DNA of 64,000 nt from JABDJL01 sp963664065 (GCA_963664065.1 OY760942.1:1426001-1490000); one strand, 5' to 3'. Numbered from the stretch's first letter, positions 32,640-42,477 are shown. The notes: a model not told the origin generated them from the sequence alone. A program made the numbers and translations.

Positions 32640-34016
32640 CTAATCGATGTTGAATTTTTTTAGCTTGTATCGCAATGAGCGGAAACTGATTCCCAGCAGA
32701 GCAGCGGCCCGTGTCTTGTTGTAGCGTGCTTCCTGGAGAGCATCTTCCAGCATCTTTTTTTCAATGTCTTCGATGTAGGTATCCAGAGACTGCTCTCCGT
32801 CGCGTTCCGGCGAGTCCCTGAGACCGTCCTGCACAGTAACCTGTACCAGCATCAGGTCACCGGGCATGATTGTGTTGCCTTCACACATCGTCACGGCACG
32901 TTGAAGTATGTTGATCAGTTCACGCACATTACCTGTATATTCGTGCTGGGACAGGGCTTTCATTGCCTGGTTTGAAATCTCTGGCATTTCGTTTTCGGCC
33001 CATTGTTCTGTAATTTCACTTAAGAATTGGCTTGCCAGCATGGGTATATCTTCGCGCCGATCCCTGAGGCTGGGCATTGGCAATTCAATGACATTCAACC
33101 TGAAAAACAGGTCGCTGCGAAATTTCCCGGTTTCAACAAGAGGTTTTAACACCTGGTGCGTGGCACTGACAATTCGTACGTCAACGGTTACTTCGCTACG
33201 GGCGCCGATGGGGCGCACAGCTTTTTCCTGTATGGCCCGCAGCAACTTGACTTGCATGTGCAAAGGCAGGTCTGCAACTTCGTCGAGCATCAATGTGCCG
33301 CCATCTGCTGCCTGGAATAGTCCTTCCTTGTCTACGTTTGCGCCGGTAAAGCTGCCCTTGCTGTGACCAAAAAATTCACTTTCCATCAATTCGGTCGGAA
33401 TGGCCCCACAATTTACCGGTACAAATGGCTGATCGGCCCTCGGACCAAGTTCATGAATCAATCTTGCCGCCAGTTCCTTACCCGAGCCTGATTCACCCGT
33501 TATCATTACCGGGGCCTGGCTTCTCGCCAGTTTCCGGATCATCACACGGGTCTTGTTGATGGCCTCAGATTCACCGGTCAGTTTTTTCAGGCTGTCTTCA
33601 ATCGACAGGTCGGATTTCAGGGCAGGGCCATCGATATCGCCTTCGTCACCACGAAGCTTCAGCGCAGTATTAACCAGTCTCCGCAAAATACCCAGGTCGA
33701 CCGGCTTGGATACAAAATCAAAAGCTCCAATTTTCAATGCGAGGACAGCGTCTTCGATTTTTCCGTGCGCAGTAATGACTGCCGCAGGCAGCTCAGGGTG
33801 ATTTTCGGAAATCTCCCGCACCAGATCCAGTCCATTGCCATCGGGCAGGCGCATATCGGTCAGGCAGAAACTGAAATTTTCGCTGATCAGGGCCCGGCGG
33901 GCTTCTGCCAGGTCAGCCGCAGCGGTGACATCCAGGCCCATGCGGCTGAGTGTCAGGGTCAGAAGTTCCCGGATATCAGGTTCGTCATCAACAATAAGGA
34001 CATGTTGTTTGGTCAT
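32640..34016 (-). CDS. pilR: Sigma-54-dependent response regulator PilR
   Basis: A 458-residue NtrC-family activator. The receiver domain has the phospho-acceptor D54 in LTDMRLPDG. The AAA+ domain has GESGSGKE (Walker A), the sigma-54 contact loop GSFTGA and LDEVADLPLHMQ. The C-terminus is a Fis-type helix-turn-helix (NKTRAAALLGISFRSLRYKL). PilR activates pilA from the -24/-12 promoter found at 31013-31028. The gene is separated from pilS by 2 bp. Confidence 0.97.
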   Translation of the reverse strand: MTKQHVLIVDDEPDIRELLTLTLSRMGLDVTAAADLAEARRALISENFSFCLTDMRLPDGNGLDLVREISENHPELPAAVITAHGKIEDAVLALKIGAFDFVSKPVDLGILRRLVNTALKLRGDEGDIDGPALKSDLSIEDSLKKLTGESEAINKTRVMIRKLARSQAPVMITGESGSGKELAARLIHELGPRADQPFVPVNCGAIPTELMESEFFGHSKGSFTGANVDKEGLFQAADGGTLMLDEVADLPLHMQVKLLRAIQEKAVRPIGARSEVTVDVRIVSATHQVLKPLVETGKFRSDLFFRLNVIELPMPSLRDRREDIPMLASQFLSEITEQWAENEMPEISNQAMKALSQHEYTGNVRELINILQRAVTMCEGNTIMPGDLMLVQVTVQDGLRDSPERDGEQSLDTYIEDIEKKMLEDALQEARYNKTRAAALLGISFRSLRYKLKKFNID

Positions 34017-34018
34017 TA

Positions 34019-35668
34019 CTATCCCTGGAGATTATCAGTCGGATTAATTTCTTTTTCTCCGCTACCCCTGGCCATAGCCAGTCTGACATTTAATCGCGTA
34101 CCGTGATCAACTATCGGGTCTACCGTAAGTTCTGCCTGGTTTGCCTCACATAACTGGCGTGCCACGTACAAGCCCAGGCCTGAGCCTTGTTTCCTGGTGG
34201 TGAAAAACGGTTCGAAAATGTTTCCAATCTGATCTTCAGGAATTCCGTGACCGTTATCTTCGACGCTGATGATGCAGTAACCGGCTATTTCCTGTCGTTC
34301 CATTCTCAGTATGACCCGGGGAGGTAAGTCTTTTCTTCCGGCGTGCTCGGTCGCGTTATCCATTAATTTCCATAGGGCCTGGCGTAGCTGGCTTCTATCA
34401 AACATGACCATCACCTCATCTTCCCCCACATTGATTTCCGGAACCAGGTCAAGGGTGGGGATGGCGCTTTTAAATTCCTCCAGCAGATCAACGAGCCAGT
34501 GGGTCAGTTCGAATAATTCTGGACGGGATTTTTCACGTCGTGACAACTGCAGGATATTTTCGACAATTCCATTCATTCTCCGGGACTGATTTTCAATGAT
34601 GGTAATCAGCCTTTCCTCGGACTCCGGAATCTGGTCCGACTCTGCCAGTAATTGCGCCGCGTGGCTTACTGCGGACAGTGGATTTCGAATTTCATGGGCG
34701 ATGCTGCCAGACAACTTTGCAAGCGAAACTGCAGATAACTCAATCGCCCTCTTGGCAACCACATCGTTATCTTCCAGGAAGATCAAAGTACTGATATCCC
34801 GATCCGAAGGCAGTGCGACAAATTTGGGAACAACCTGTGCCTGGCTGACTTTCAATGTGATGGCCTCAGATTCCACCGAAGTCCTGTTTTTCCAGTTATT
34901 CATTGCGTCGAAAAGTTCCGGGGACACAACTGGAAGCGCACGTTCCAGGGCGGGTGGACTCCCAAGATGAAACCATGCAGATTCATTCATTAGTCTGATT
35001 TCACCATCGTGATCAACTGCCAAGACTCCGCTTCGCATCCTGCGGATGATTAGTTCATTGATTTGTTCAAGCCGACTGAGGGTTTGTTGCTGCCGTTCTG
35101 CAATCAAGCGGTAGTCCCTGGCCCAGAAAGCCAGCAGGTGAGCAAGAATAGCCGTAAGGAAGTTGGTCAGGCCATACAGGCCCGAGCTGATCAGGTTTTC
35201 TACCTCCCCGCTTCGCAGCAACCCGCCCAGAACGGATTCGCCAATAATGGCCAGGCTGGCCATCGATGCCAGGAAGAGTGCCGTTCGCAAAGGTAATAAA
35301 ATAGCTGCCGTGGCACATACGAATACAAGCAAGACATCCAAACCGCTATCCAGGCCGCCAAAAATGAACAACAAGATCGCCAGGAACAGGGTATCCACAA
35401 ACAATGAAGAATGTGCCAGTAAGAAAACATTGGTTCTCTTGTATTTCGTGTCCACGAACAGGAAAACCGCGAGCACGATATATGCAATCAGTGTCGTGCC
35501 GGCCAGGGTGGGATTGTTTATGTTCGTTGCCTGGACCAGCGCATCTGAAAAGTATGCAAACGAAAGCGCAACACTAATGAACAACCGAAAGAAACTGAGG
35601 TAAGCGAGAACTCGCTTTGAGAGTGAAGCGGTTAGGGGATAGGCGGCAAAATCTCGCATCTGGCTCAT
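34019..35668 (-). CDS. pilS: Sensor histidine kinase PilS
   Basis: A 549-residue kinase: six hydrophobic segments in residues about 20-185, a PAS-like linker (NELIIRRMRSGVLAVDHDGEIRLMNESA), the HisKA H-box GSIAHEIRNPLSAVSHAAQ, and a HATPase_c domain with N-box (LMDNATEHA), VEDNGHGIP and GSGLGLYV. PilS senses pilin level in the membrane and phosphorylates PilR in Pseudomonas. The start MSQMRDFAAYP fits the family. It lies immediately upstream of pilR in the same operon, divergent from sucC. Confidence 0.96.
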   Translation of the reverse strand: MSQMRDFAAYPLTASLSKRVLAYLSFFRLFISVALSFAYFSDALVQATNINNPTLAGTTLIAYIVLAVFLFVDTKYKRTNVFLLAHSSLFVDTLFLAILLFIFGGLDSGLDVLLVFVCATAAILLPLRTALFLASMASLAIIGESVLGGLLRSGEVENLISSGLYGLTNFLTAILAHLLAFWARDYRLIAERQQQTLSRLEQINELIIRRMRSGVLAVDHDGEIRLMNESAWFHLGSPPALERALPVVSPELFDAMNNWKNRTSVESEAITLKVSQAQVVPKFVALPSDRDISTLIFLEDNDVVAKRAIELSAVSLAKLSGSIAHEIRNPLSAVSHAAQLLAESDQIPESEERLITIIENQSRRMNGIVENILQLSRREKSRPELFELTHWLVDLLEEFKSAIPTLDLVPEINVGEDEVMVMFDRSQLRQALWKLMDNATEHAGRKDLPPRVILRMERQEIAGYCIISVEDNGHGIPEDQIGNIFEPFFTTRKQGSGLGLYVARQLCEANQAELTVDPIVDHGTRLNVRLAMARGSGEKEINPTDNLQG

Positions 35669-35784
35669 GGTGATCCGCTCCGGGTCAACAAATCCTTCAC
35701 ACCTGAAAATCTGAACCGCAATTGCATGAATCTGCAGTATATCACCATCGTGAAATCACACCGCCTGTCTTTGCTTTAGATGCC

Positions 35785-35928
35785 GATTCAGGAGAAAATA
35801 AGGGATTAGCCGGGCAAAATTCCAAACCGGGGTCAGAGAGCCAATTTTGTTTTGTTTACGCCCTTAATGTTGGGCTGGTTCAACTAAAATGGTTCTCTGA
35901 CCCCGGTTTAATTTGATTCAGGAGAAAA
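35785..35928. repeat. REP/MITE-like inverted-repeat element with 14-bp flanking duplication in the sucC leader
   Basis: Two arms, AAACCGGGGTCAGAGA at 35824 and its complement TCTCTGACCCCGGTTT ending at 35909, lie within longer imperfect repeats (about 35817-35848 and 35886-35914). The pair could fold into a hairpin of about 25 bp. The same 14 bases, GATTCAGGAGAAAA, occur on both sides (35785-35798 and 35915-35928). The second copy carries the sucC ribosome site. Similar arms (accggggtcagag) are found in REP/MITE sequences associated with REP-type (RAYT) transposases. No transposase gene lies nearby. Confidence 0.7.
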
Positions 35929-35929
35929 C

Positions 35930-37111
35930 ATGAATTTCCATGAGTACCAGGCAAAAGAACTGTTTGCAAGCTATGGCATTCCGGTTCCTGCAGGCGTGAT
36001 GGCCCGAACCCCGGCAGAAGCGGTTGCTGCCGCCAAGGGGATGGGCGGAAAAATGTGGGTTGTTAAAGCCCAGGTACACGCCGGTGGTCGGGGCAAGGCC
36101 GGTGGCGTAAAGCTGGTCCGGGACCTCGAAGCTGTACGCAGCGAAACCGAGCGCATGCTGAACATGAAAATCAGCACCTATCAAACTGGTGGTATTGCAT
36201 TGCCGGTGGACTCTGTTTTGATTGCTGAAGCTATCGACATTGAGACAGAATTATATCTTTCCGCCCTGGTGGACCGGGTAAATCACTGTGTGACTTTTAT
36301 GGGGTCGGCTGCTGGCGGCGTTGACATTGAACAGGTAGCAGTTACCGAGCCTGAAAAAATAGTTACGGTCGAAGTAAACAATACTGCCGGCCTGCAGGCT
36401 TACCAGTCGCGGCAGATGGGATTCGGCATGAGCCTGTCTGCGAAAAATGTGAAACAACTGGGAAAGATCATGCACGGCTTGTACCGGCTTTTCGTGGAAA
36501 AAGACCTGAGCCTGGTGGAAGTAAATCCGCTGATTATCGATGGCAACGGTGACCTGCTTGCACTGGACGCAAAGATTAACGCTGACGATAACGCGCTGTT
36601 CAGGCATCCCGACCTGGCCGCCATGCGAGATGAAGCCCAGGAAGACCCGACCGAGGTTGAAGCGAGTCGGCATGATCTGAATTACGTGACGCTGGATGGC
36701 AATATCGCCTGCATGGTTAATGGCGCGGGTCTTGCCATGGCAACCATGGATGTCGTCAAGCTCAACGGCGGCGAACCGGCCAATTTCCTGGATGTCGGTG
36801 GCGGTACCAACGCAGAGCGCGTGGAAGAAGCTTTTAAGCTGATTCTTTCAAGTGACAGGGTTGAGGCGATCCTGGTGAACATTTTCGGCGGGATTGTGCG
36901 TTGCGACCTGATCGCAGAAGGCATCATCAACGCGGTCCAGGAAGTGGGTGTCGAAGCGCCTGTTGTGGTGCGCCTTGAAGGTACCAACGTCGACGAGGGC
37001 CGGCAGATGCTGGCGGATAGCGGTTTGGCTTTGATCCCGGCAACTGATCTGAATGATGCAGCACAAAAAGTTGTGGCTGCTGCGGGCAGTAAGAAAGGGG
37101 CGGCACAATGA
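35930..37111 (+). CDS. sucC: Succinyl-CoA synthetase, beta subunit
   Basis: A 393-residue ATP-grasp subunit. It begins MNFHEYQAKELFASYGIPVP and has VVKAQVHAGGRGKAGGVKL, EVNPL, DAKINADDNALFRHPDL and the C-terminal GTNVDEGRQMLADSGL. With SucD it interconverts succinyl-CoA and succinate with nucleotide triphosphate synthesis in the TCA cycle. AGGAGA precedes the ATG at good spacing and lies in the duplicated 14-mer. It overlaps sucD by 4 bp. Its position next to the pil cluster, away from sucAB, is typical of Xanthomonadales-like genomes. Confidence 0.98.
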   Translation: MNFHEYQAKELFASYGIPVPAGVMARTPAEAVAAAKGMGGKMWVVKAQVHAGGRGKAGGVKLVRDLEAVRSETERMLNMKISTYQTGGIALPVDSVLIAEAIDIETELYLSALVDRVNHCVTFMGSAAGGVDIEQVAVTEPEKIVTVEVNNTAGLQAYQSRQMGFGMSLSAKNVKQLGKIMHGLYRLFVEKDLSLVEVNPLIIDGNGDLLALDAKINADDNALFRHPDLAAMRDEAQEDPTEVEASRHDLNYVTLDGNIACMVNGAGLAMATMDVVKLNGGEPANFLDVGGGTNAERVEEAFKLILSSDRVEAILVNIFGGIVRCDLIAEGIINAVQEVGVEAPVVVRLEGTNVDEGRQMLADSGLALIPATDLNDAAQKVVAAAGSKKGAAQ

Positions 37112-37983
37112 GCGTTTTGGTTAATCAGGCAACAAAAGTAATTTGCCAGGGTTTCACCGGAAACCAGGGTACTTTCCATTCCGAGCAAGCGCTTGAATAT
37201 GGCACCAGGCTGGTGGGCGGCGTGACCCCGGGCAAAGGCGGTCAACAACACCTCGGTTTGCCGGTGTTCAACACGGTTGCACAGGCGGTGGAAGAAACCG
37301 GCGCTGAAGCGTCGGTAATCTACGTGCCGCCCCCTTTTGCAGCAGATGCGATCCTGGAAGCTGCCGACGCCGGCATCAGGGTGATCGTCACCATTACCGA
37401 GGGTATACCGGTACACGACATGATGCGGGTGAAGGCAGTGCTGTCTGAATTGGACGATACCTGGATGATCGGCCCTAATTGCCCTGGAATTATTACTCCT
37501 GGTGAATGCAAAATCGGCATAATGCCGGGCAGAATCCATTCCAAGGGGCGTGTTGGCGTGGTTTCACGTTCAGGTACCCTGACCTACGAAGCCGTTTACC
37601 AGACGACTCTCGCAGGATTGGGGCAATCAACCTGTATCGGCATCGGTGGAGATCCTATTCAAGGGATGAGTTTCATAGACAGCTTGAAAATGTTTCAAGA
37701 CGACGAGGAAACAGAGGGCATCATTATGGTGGGAGAGATCGGTGGTTCGGCTGAAGAGGATGCAGCAGGGTTTATTGCCGACTATGTCAGTAAACCAGTG
37801 GTCGCTTACATTGCCGGTGTAACCGCGCCCCCGGGAAAACGCATGGGACATGCAGGTGCAATCATCGCCGGTGGTAAAGGAACTGCAGAAGCTAAATTCA
37901 AGGCACTGGAAGCCGCGGGTGTCAGAACGGTACGTTCGCCAGCCGATCTGGGTTCTGCTATCTCCGAAAGCCTGGCCGGTTGA
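37108..37983 (+). CDS. sucD: Succinyl-CoA synthetase, alpha subunit
   Basis: A 291-residue CoA-binding subunit. It starts MSVLVNQATKVICQGFTGNQGTFH and has VTPGKGGQ, GPNCPGIITPGECKIGIMPG, the phosphorylation loop around GHAGAIIAGGKGTAEAK (active-site His in GHAGA), and the usual C-terminus. It pairs with SucC and is coupled to it by an ATGA overlap. nadE follows after 57 bp, probably on the same transcript. Confidence 0.98.
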   Translation: MSVLVNQATKVICQGFTGNQGTFHSEQALEYGTRLVGGVTPGKGGQQHLGLPVFNTVAQAVEETGAEASVIYVPPPFAADAILEAADAGIRVIVTITEGIPVHDMMRVKAVLSELDDTWMIGPNCPGIITPGECKIGIMPGRIHSKGRVGVVSRSGTLTYEAVYQTTLAGLGQSTCIGIGGDPIQGMSFIDSLKMFQDDEETEGIIMVGEIGGSAEEDAAGFIADYVSKPVVAYIAGVTAPPGKRMGHAGAIIAGGKGTAEAKFKALEAAGVRTVRSPADLGSAISESLAG

Positions 37984-38040
37984 TCCCTTCATCCTGAAAT
38001 TCGAAGCCGGAAAGAGCCGGCCTGGAAAAATCGAAATTAT

Positions 38041-39624
38041 ATGAGAATCGCGCTGGCGCAATTTGATTTCCAGGTTGGAGACCTGGCCGGGAATCTCAGG
38101 CGGGCGCTTGAATGCATAGAAGCTGCAAAAGCTGAATCTGCTTCAGCAGTCTTGTTCCCGGAATTAGCCATTGCAGGTTATCCTCCGGAAGACCTGTTAT
38201 TACGACCGGGATTCATGCGTCGCTGTCACGAGATTTTCGAATCCCTGGTATCCTCGGTGCAAGAGATTGACGTCATTATTGGGCATCCATGGGAAGAACA
38301 CGGCTTGCGATATAACGCGGCAAGCTGGATCAGAAACAAGGCAGTCATCGGTCGTTACTTCAAACAGTGCCTCCCCAATTATGCTGTTTTTGACGAAAGG
38401 CGATACTTTTCGGCCGGCCAGGATTCGTTGGTCATTGAACTTGAAGGTGTCCTTTTTGGTGTGTTGATCTGTGAAGACAGCTGGGAAAGTGAACCCGCAT
38501 TGCAGGCAAAAGAGGCCGGCGCTGAATGCCTGCTTGTCCCCAACGCATCGCCCTATCGGGATGACAAACTAAAAGCGAGGGCGGGAATGTTCCGTCGACA
38601 CCACGCTGAGACCGGTCTGCCCTTGGTGTATTGCAACCTGGTGGGTGGTCAGGATGAACTGGTTTTTGACGGCCGGTCCATGCTGCTTAGCGCAAACGGC
38701 AACTGCAGCCAGGCGGGACCACTTTGTACCGAGGCATTGCTGATAGCAGATTTCGATTCTTCTCGCGGAACGCTCACAGCCCTGGATTGGCCCCTGGTGA
38801 ATTCTGCCGGGGCACAGGTCGGGGATTCTGAACTGGCGGAAATATACACCGATCTGGTCAGGGGCCTGGCTGATTACGTCAGTAAAAATGGTTTTACCGA
38901 TGTTGTATTCGGATTGTCCGGCGGAATTGATTCCGCACTTACCCTCGCCATTGCCGTTGATGCCCTCGGAGCCGACAAAGTTCATGCCGTAATGATGCCT
39001 TCCCGACATACCTCAGACTTGAGCATTGAATTGGCCAAATCCCAGGCAAAGGTGCTCGGTGTGCACTACCGGTCTATCTCAATCGAGGCGTCATTTCAGT
39101 CCATGGCCGCGGTTTTGGAGGAATCCTTCAAACATGTCGACGACGATGTCACAGAGGAAAACCTCCAGGCCCGAATACGAGGTACGTTGGTAATGGCACT
39201 GTCGAATAAACTTGGCTGGCTGCCACTCGCCACCAGTAACAAGAGTGAACTCGCGGTGGGCTACAGTACGATTTATGGCGACATGTGCGGTGGATTTTCA
39301 CCAATAAAGGACTGTCCCAAAACCCGTGTATACGATTTGTCCCATTACCGGAACCAACTGGGACCCGCAATTCCGGCAGCTGTGATAGAGCGGGCACCTT
39401 CCGCCGAACTGGCACCTGGCCAGACAGACCAGGACCGCTCAATTCAAGAGATAGTTGCCGAGGGGTTTGAAGAAGATGTGGTGAGAAAGGTCGCGGCCAT
39501 GGTGCTTCGCAATGAATACAAACGCCGCCAGGGAGCGCCAGGCACACGAATTACCTCAAGGGGTTTCGGGCGTGACAGGCGTTACCCGATAACTTCGGGA
39601 TGGCGCGAGGGCAGAGAGCAGTAA
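38041..39624 (+). CDS. nadE: NAD+ synthase, glutamine-hydrolysing
   Basis: A 527-residue two-domain enzyme. The N-terminal nitrilase-type amidase runs from MRIALAQFDFQVGDL, with E in LFPELAIAGYPPEDLLL, K in RRHHA-flanking segments and the nucleophile Cys in GVLICEDSWE. The C-terminal synthetase has the PP-loop FGLSGGIDSAL and ends EYKRRQGAPGTRITSRGFGRDRRYP. It converts nicotinate adenine dinucleotide to NAD+ with ammonia from glutamine. The long, amidase-fused form distinguishes it from the ammonia-dependent E. coli NadE. It is convergent with bamD. Confidence 0.96.
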   Translation: MRIALAQFDFQVGDLAGNLRRALECIEAAKAESASAVLFPELAIAGYPPEDLLLRPGFMRRCHEIFESLVSSVQEIDVIIGHPWEEHGLRYNAASWIRNKAVIGRYFKQCLPNYAVFDERRYFSAGQDSLVIELEGVLFGVLICEDSWESEPALQAKEAGAECLLVPNASPYRDDKLKARAGMFRRHHAETGLPLVYCNLVGGQDELVFDGRSMLLSANGNCSQAGPLCTEALLIADFDSSRGTLTALDWPLVNSAGAQVGDSELAEIYTDLVRGLADYVSKNGFTDVVFGLSGGIDSALTLAIAVDALGADKVHAVMMPSRHTSDLSIELAKSQAKVLGVHYRSISIEASFQSMAAVLEESFKHVDDDVTEENLQARIRGTLVMALSNKLGWLPLATSNKSELAVGYSTIYGDMCGGFSPIKDCPKTRVYDLSHYRNQLGPAIPAAVIERAPSAELAPGQTDQDRSIQEIVAEGFEEDVVRKVAAMVLRNEYKRRQGAPGTRITSRGFGRDRRYPITSGWREGREQ

Positions 39625-39687
39625 AACCTGGTTTAAATCAGAGTATATTGAGCGCAAGACGCGAGTTCATGAATAAACCAGAGGCCC

Positions 39688-40518
39688 TTAGTCAAATGGC
39701 CAGAGCTTGCTGAAAAATCCTTCTTTTTTATAGCCTTTGATATAGGGATGATCCGGGTAATTCAATTTCAACACCTTCATGGCGTCATCGGCCAATTCCG
39801 GCAAATTCAGTTCCGTATAAGCAATGTGCATTACCTCCAGAGCCCCGCCGGTTTCCGGGGAATCCGGGTAGGTTTCCAAGAGGTAGCGGGCACGATTTGC
39901 GGCGGCCACGTAGGCCTTGCGACGCAGGTAATAACGGGCTACATCAATTTCGAACAAAGACAGGTTATTGCGTAGAAAGATCATTCTCTTGCGGGCATCA
40001 GGCGCATATCGACTGTCTGGGAAACGCCGGCACAACTCGTCAAAATCATTGAAAGCATCAATCGCCGCCGTCTGGTCACGGTCGCGTACGCGACTGGGCA
40101 TTAACCGTTCAAGCATGCCGACTTTTTGCTCGTAATTGGTTAGCCCACGAATGTAATAAGCATAGTCAACATTTGGGTGACTCGGATAGGTGCGGATAAA
40201 ACGGTCAGCCGTGGACAGAGCCCGCTCGGGTTGGCGCGCTTTGTAGAAGACATAGGCCATTTCCAATTGAGCCTGTTCCGCATAACGGCCGAATGGATAC
40301 CGTGTCTGAAGCTGTTTATAACCCCGCACCGCCTGGTCATAGGCCGAGCGTTCCAGGTGGTGTTTGGCTTCGGCATACATCTGCTCAGCCGTCTTTCCGG
40401 TTTCCCGCTCCAGGTCTTCTTTGCCGCAGCCGCCTAGCAACACTGACATTGCAAGCATTAGCCAGAATTGACTGACTTTCAGAAATTTGAGTGGTGGGCA
40501 GTTGAATGCTGCAGGCAT
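39688..40518 (-). CDS. bamD: Outer-membrane protein assembly factor BamD
   Basis: A 276-residue lipoprotein with a signal peptide and the lipobox LLGGC (hydrophobic segment WLMLAMSVLLGGC). Five TPR-like repeats follow, for example AYDQAVRGYKQLQTRYPFGRYAEQAQLEMAY and HPNVDYAYYIRGLTNY, the latter strongly conserved in BamD. It works with BamA to insert beta-barrel proteins. The start is taken as ATG 40518 (MPAAFNCPP); the frame is open for 25 more codons upstream but those look non-coding. Divergent from rluD, as is usual. Confidence 0.95.
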   Translation of the reverse strand: MPAAFNCPPLKFLKVSQFWLMLAMSVLLGGCGKEDLERETGKTAEQMYAEAKHHLERSAYDQAVRGYKQLQTRYPFGRYAEQAQLEMAYVFYKARQPERALSTADRFIRTYPSHPNVDYAYYIRGLTNYEQKVGMLERLMPSRVRDRDQTAAIDAFNDFDELCRRFPDSRYAPDARKRMIFLRNNLSLFEIDVARYYLRRKAYVAAANRARYLLETYPDSPETGGALEVMHIAYTELNLPELADDAMKVLKLNYPDHPYIKGYKKEGFFSKLWPFD

Positions 40519-40700
40519 AGTATCCGGTCTTTGATGTTTTCGGTCTGCTATGGATGCGGAATGATAGCCGAATCGTGCGCCTTTCACTAGCATGCGCCTT
40601 TCACTGGCAGTGTAAATTGACGATACTTAATCTCAGACACTATTGAATCCAATGGTTCAATTCAACGGAACTTGAATAAGGCAGGCCAAGCGGGGATGTG

Positions 40701-41666
40701 ATGACCATAATCAAGCAAACCCGGCATCTGAATAGTGACCAGGCAGGTAAGCGAATTGACCAGGCCGCAACCGAATTGTTTCCTGATTATTCCAGGGCGA
40801 GGCTCCAATCATGGATTCGTGAAGGTAGCCTGACTCTGAATGGCAGTACCGTATTGCCCAAACAGCGGGTTGCTGGAGGCGAGATTATCAGGCTGGAGGT
40901 CGAGCTTGAGCTGGACAATGAAGTCTTATCCCAGGAAATCCCGATCGATATTATTGCCGAAGATGCACATATCATTGTTATCAACAAACCTGCAGGTCTG
41001 GTAGTACACCCCGCCACCGGTCATCCCGGCGGAACGCTTCAAAACGGTCTTCTGCATTTTGATGCTTCCCTGGCTGCAATCCCACGATCAGGAATCGTAC
41101 ATCGCCTGGACAAAGACACTTCCGGTGTCATGGTCGTTGCCCGCAGTCTGAAAGCACATAATTCCCTTGTTAGCCAGTTGCATGACCGGAAAATGGGCCG
41201 GATTTACAGGGCAGTAGTCCATGGAATTACTGCTCTGAAGGGTACTGTCGAGGCGCCGATAGGACGCAATCCTCATGATCGTCAGCGTATGGCCGTGGTA
41301 TCTTCCGGGCGACCGGCAATCAGTCACTATCGCCTGCTCCAGGCTTTTGAACACTTCTGCCATATCAGTGTCGCGCTTGAAACCGGCCGCACCCACCAGA
41401 TTCGTGTACATATGCGGCACCTGGGACATCCCCTTGTTGGTGATGCGCAGTATGGACAAAAAACAGGGAAAGTCACCGGCCCGACGGCGATTGCAAGCGA
41501 AGCGGTAGCCAGGTTTTCGCGACAGGCGCTTCACGCGCGAACATTGAAGCTTTTACACCCACAGACGAATGAGTTGTGCGAATATTCTGCGCCGGTGCCC
41601 GATGATCTGGCCAGACTACTGCAGATTCTGGAAACTGAAGACGGCAAACGGAACGCCCGGCAATGA
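40701..41666 (+). CDS. rluD: 23S rRNA pseudouridine(1911/1915/1917) synthase
   Basis: A 321-residue RluA-family enzyme with an N-terminal S4 domain (FPDYSRARLQSWIREGSLTLNG) and the catalytic motif GIVHRLDKDTSGVMVVA, whose Asp attacks the uridine. It modifies helix 69 of 23S rRNA. The ATG at 40701 is preferred over the adjacent in-frame GTG at 40698. Its context, bamD divergent and pgeF overlapping by 4 bp downstream, is the conserved one for rluD. Confidence 0.96.
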   Translation: MTIIKQTRHLNSDQAGKRIDQAATELFPDYSRARLQSWIREGSLTLNGSTVLPKQRVAGGEIIRLEVELELDNEVLSQEIPIDIIAEDAHIIVINKPAGLVVHPATGHPGGTLQNGLLHFDASLAAIPRSGIVHRLDKDTSGVMVVARSLKAHNSLVSQLHDRKMGRIYRAVVHGITALKGTVEAPIGRNPHDRQRMAVVSSGRPAISHYRLLQAFEHFCHISVALETGRTHQIRVHMRHLGHPLVGDAQYGQKTGKVTGPTAIASEAVARFSRQALHARTLKLLHPQTNELCEYSAPVPDDLARLLQILETEDGKRNARQ

Positions 41667-42388
41667 TTCCGGTCATTGAGCCGGAATGGCCAGCCCCGTC
41701 CTGCGTCAGTGCACTTGCTACAACCCGGCTTGGCGGTGTCAGCAAAGGCACGTGGCAAAGCCTCAACCTGGGTTCGGATTGTGGTGATTTGCCGCGGGAC
41801 GTTGCTGAAAACATGCGGCGTCTCGAGGAATTTTTACCCGCTCCTGCGAAATGGTTGGCTCAGCTGCATGGAAATGTCCCTGTACGGCATGACGGAATCA
41901 CGCAGCAAACACCTGAAGCAGACGCTATATTCAGTGAAATACCAGGACGGGTTTGTGCGGTATTGAGCGCCGACTGTTTGCCGGTACTGTTTGCGGACAT
42001 TCGTGGCCGCCGGGTTGCTGCCGCGCATGCAGGTTGGCGGGGTCTGGTTGCGGGTGTTTTAAGGAAAACTGTTGAATCACTGGATTGTGCGCCAGCAGAA
42101 CTCATGGCGTGGTTGGGTCCGTGTATCGGGCGGGATGCATACCAGGTAGGTGAAGATGTGCGGCAGGCTTTCGTGCGAAATGACACTGCAGCAAAAGAAG
42201 CATTCAGGATTTCAGGCAATACATGGCTGGCTGATCTGAACCTTCTGGCGAGGCAGCAATTGGAAAAGACAGGTGTGCACCGGATTTATGGCAGCGATTT
42301 CTGCACGTACTCGGACCCGGAGCGTTTTTTTTCCTACCGCCGTGACGGACTTACCGGCAGAATGGCAACGCTTATCTGGTTGAAGTGA
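41663..42388 (+). CDS. pgeF: Peptidoglycan editing factor PgeF (YfiH, DUF152 / laccase-domain family)
   Basis: A 241-residue member of the YfiH/LACC1 family. The metal-site motifs are complete: LSADCLPVLFAD, AAAHAGWRGLVAGV (His-Ala-Gly-Trp-Arg-Gly) and LGPCIGRDAYQVGEDV, ending in FFSYRRDGLTGRMA. The family has purine nucleoside phosphorylase or adenosine deaminase activities in vitro, and E. coli YfiH edits UDP-MurNAc that carries L-Ser in place of L-Ala. It is coupled to rluD by an ATGA overlap. Confidence 0.94.
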   Translation: MIPVIEPEWPAPSCVSALATTRLGGVSKGTWQSLNLGSDCGDLPRDVAENMRRLEEFLPAPAKWLAQLHGNVPVRHDGITQQTPEADAIFSEIPGRVCAVLSADCLPVLFADIRGRRVAAAHAGWRGLVAGVLRKTVESLDCAPAELMAWLGPCIGRDAYQVGEDVRQAFVRNDTAAKEAFRISGNTWLADLNLLARQQLEKTGVHRIYGSDFCTYSDPERFFSYRRDGLTGRMATLIWLK

Positions 42389-42477
42389 CTTCCTGCTGCA
42401 GGCACTTTTGGTAAGCTTTTCGCCCCGAGGCGGTTCTTTTCCCGATAGTAAGGGAATAAGCAAAACAGGAGAACATC

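Noticed and set aside
35785..35928. 14-bp direct repeats as phage or integron attachment sites
   Set aside because: Only about 116 bp lie between them, with no integrase; a small inverted-repeat element with target duplication explains them better.
36682..37539. 285-codon minus-strand ORF across sucC and sucD
   Set aside because: Antisense to two highly conserved genes; composition is a reflection of their codon bias.
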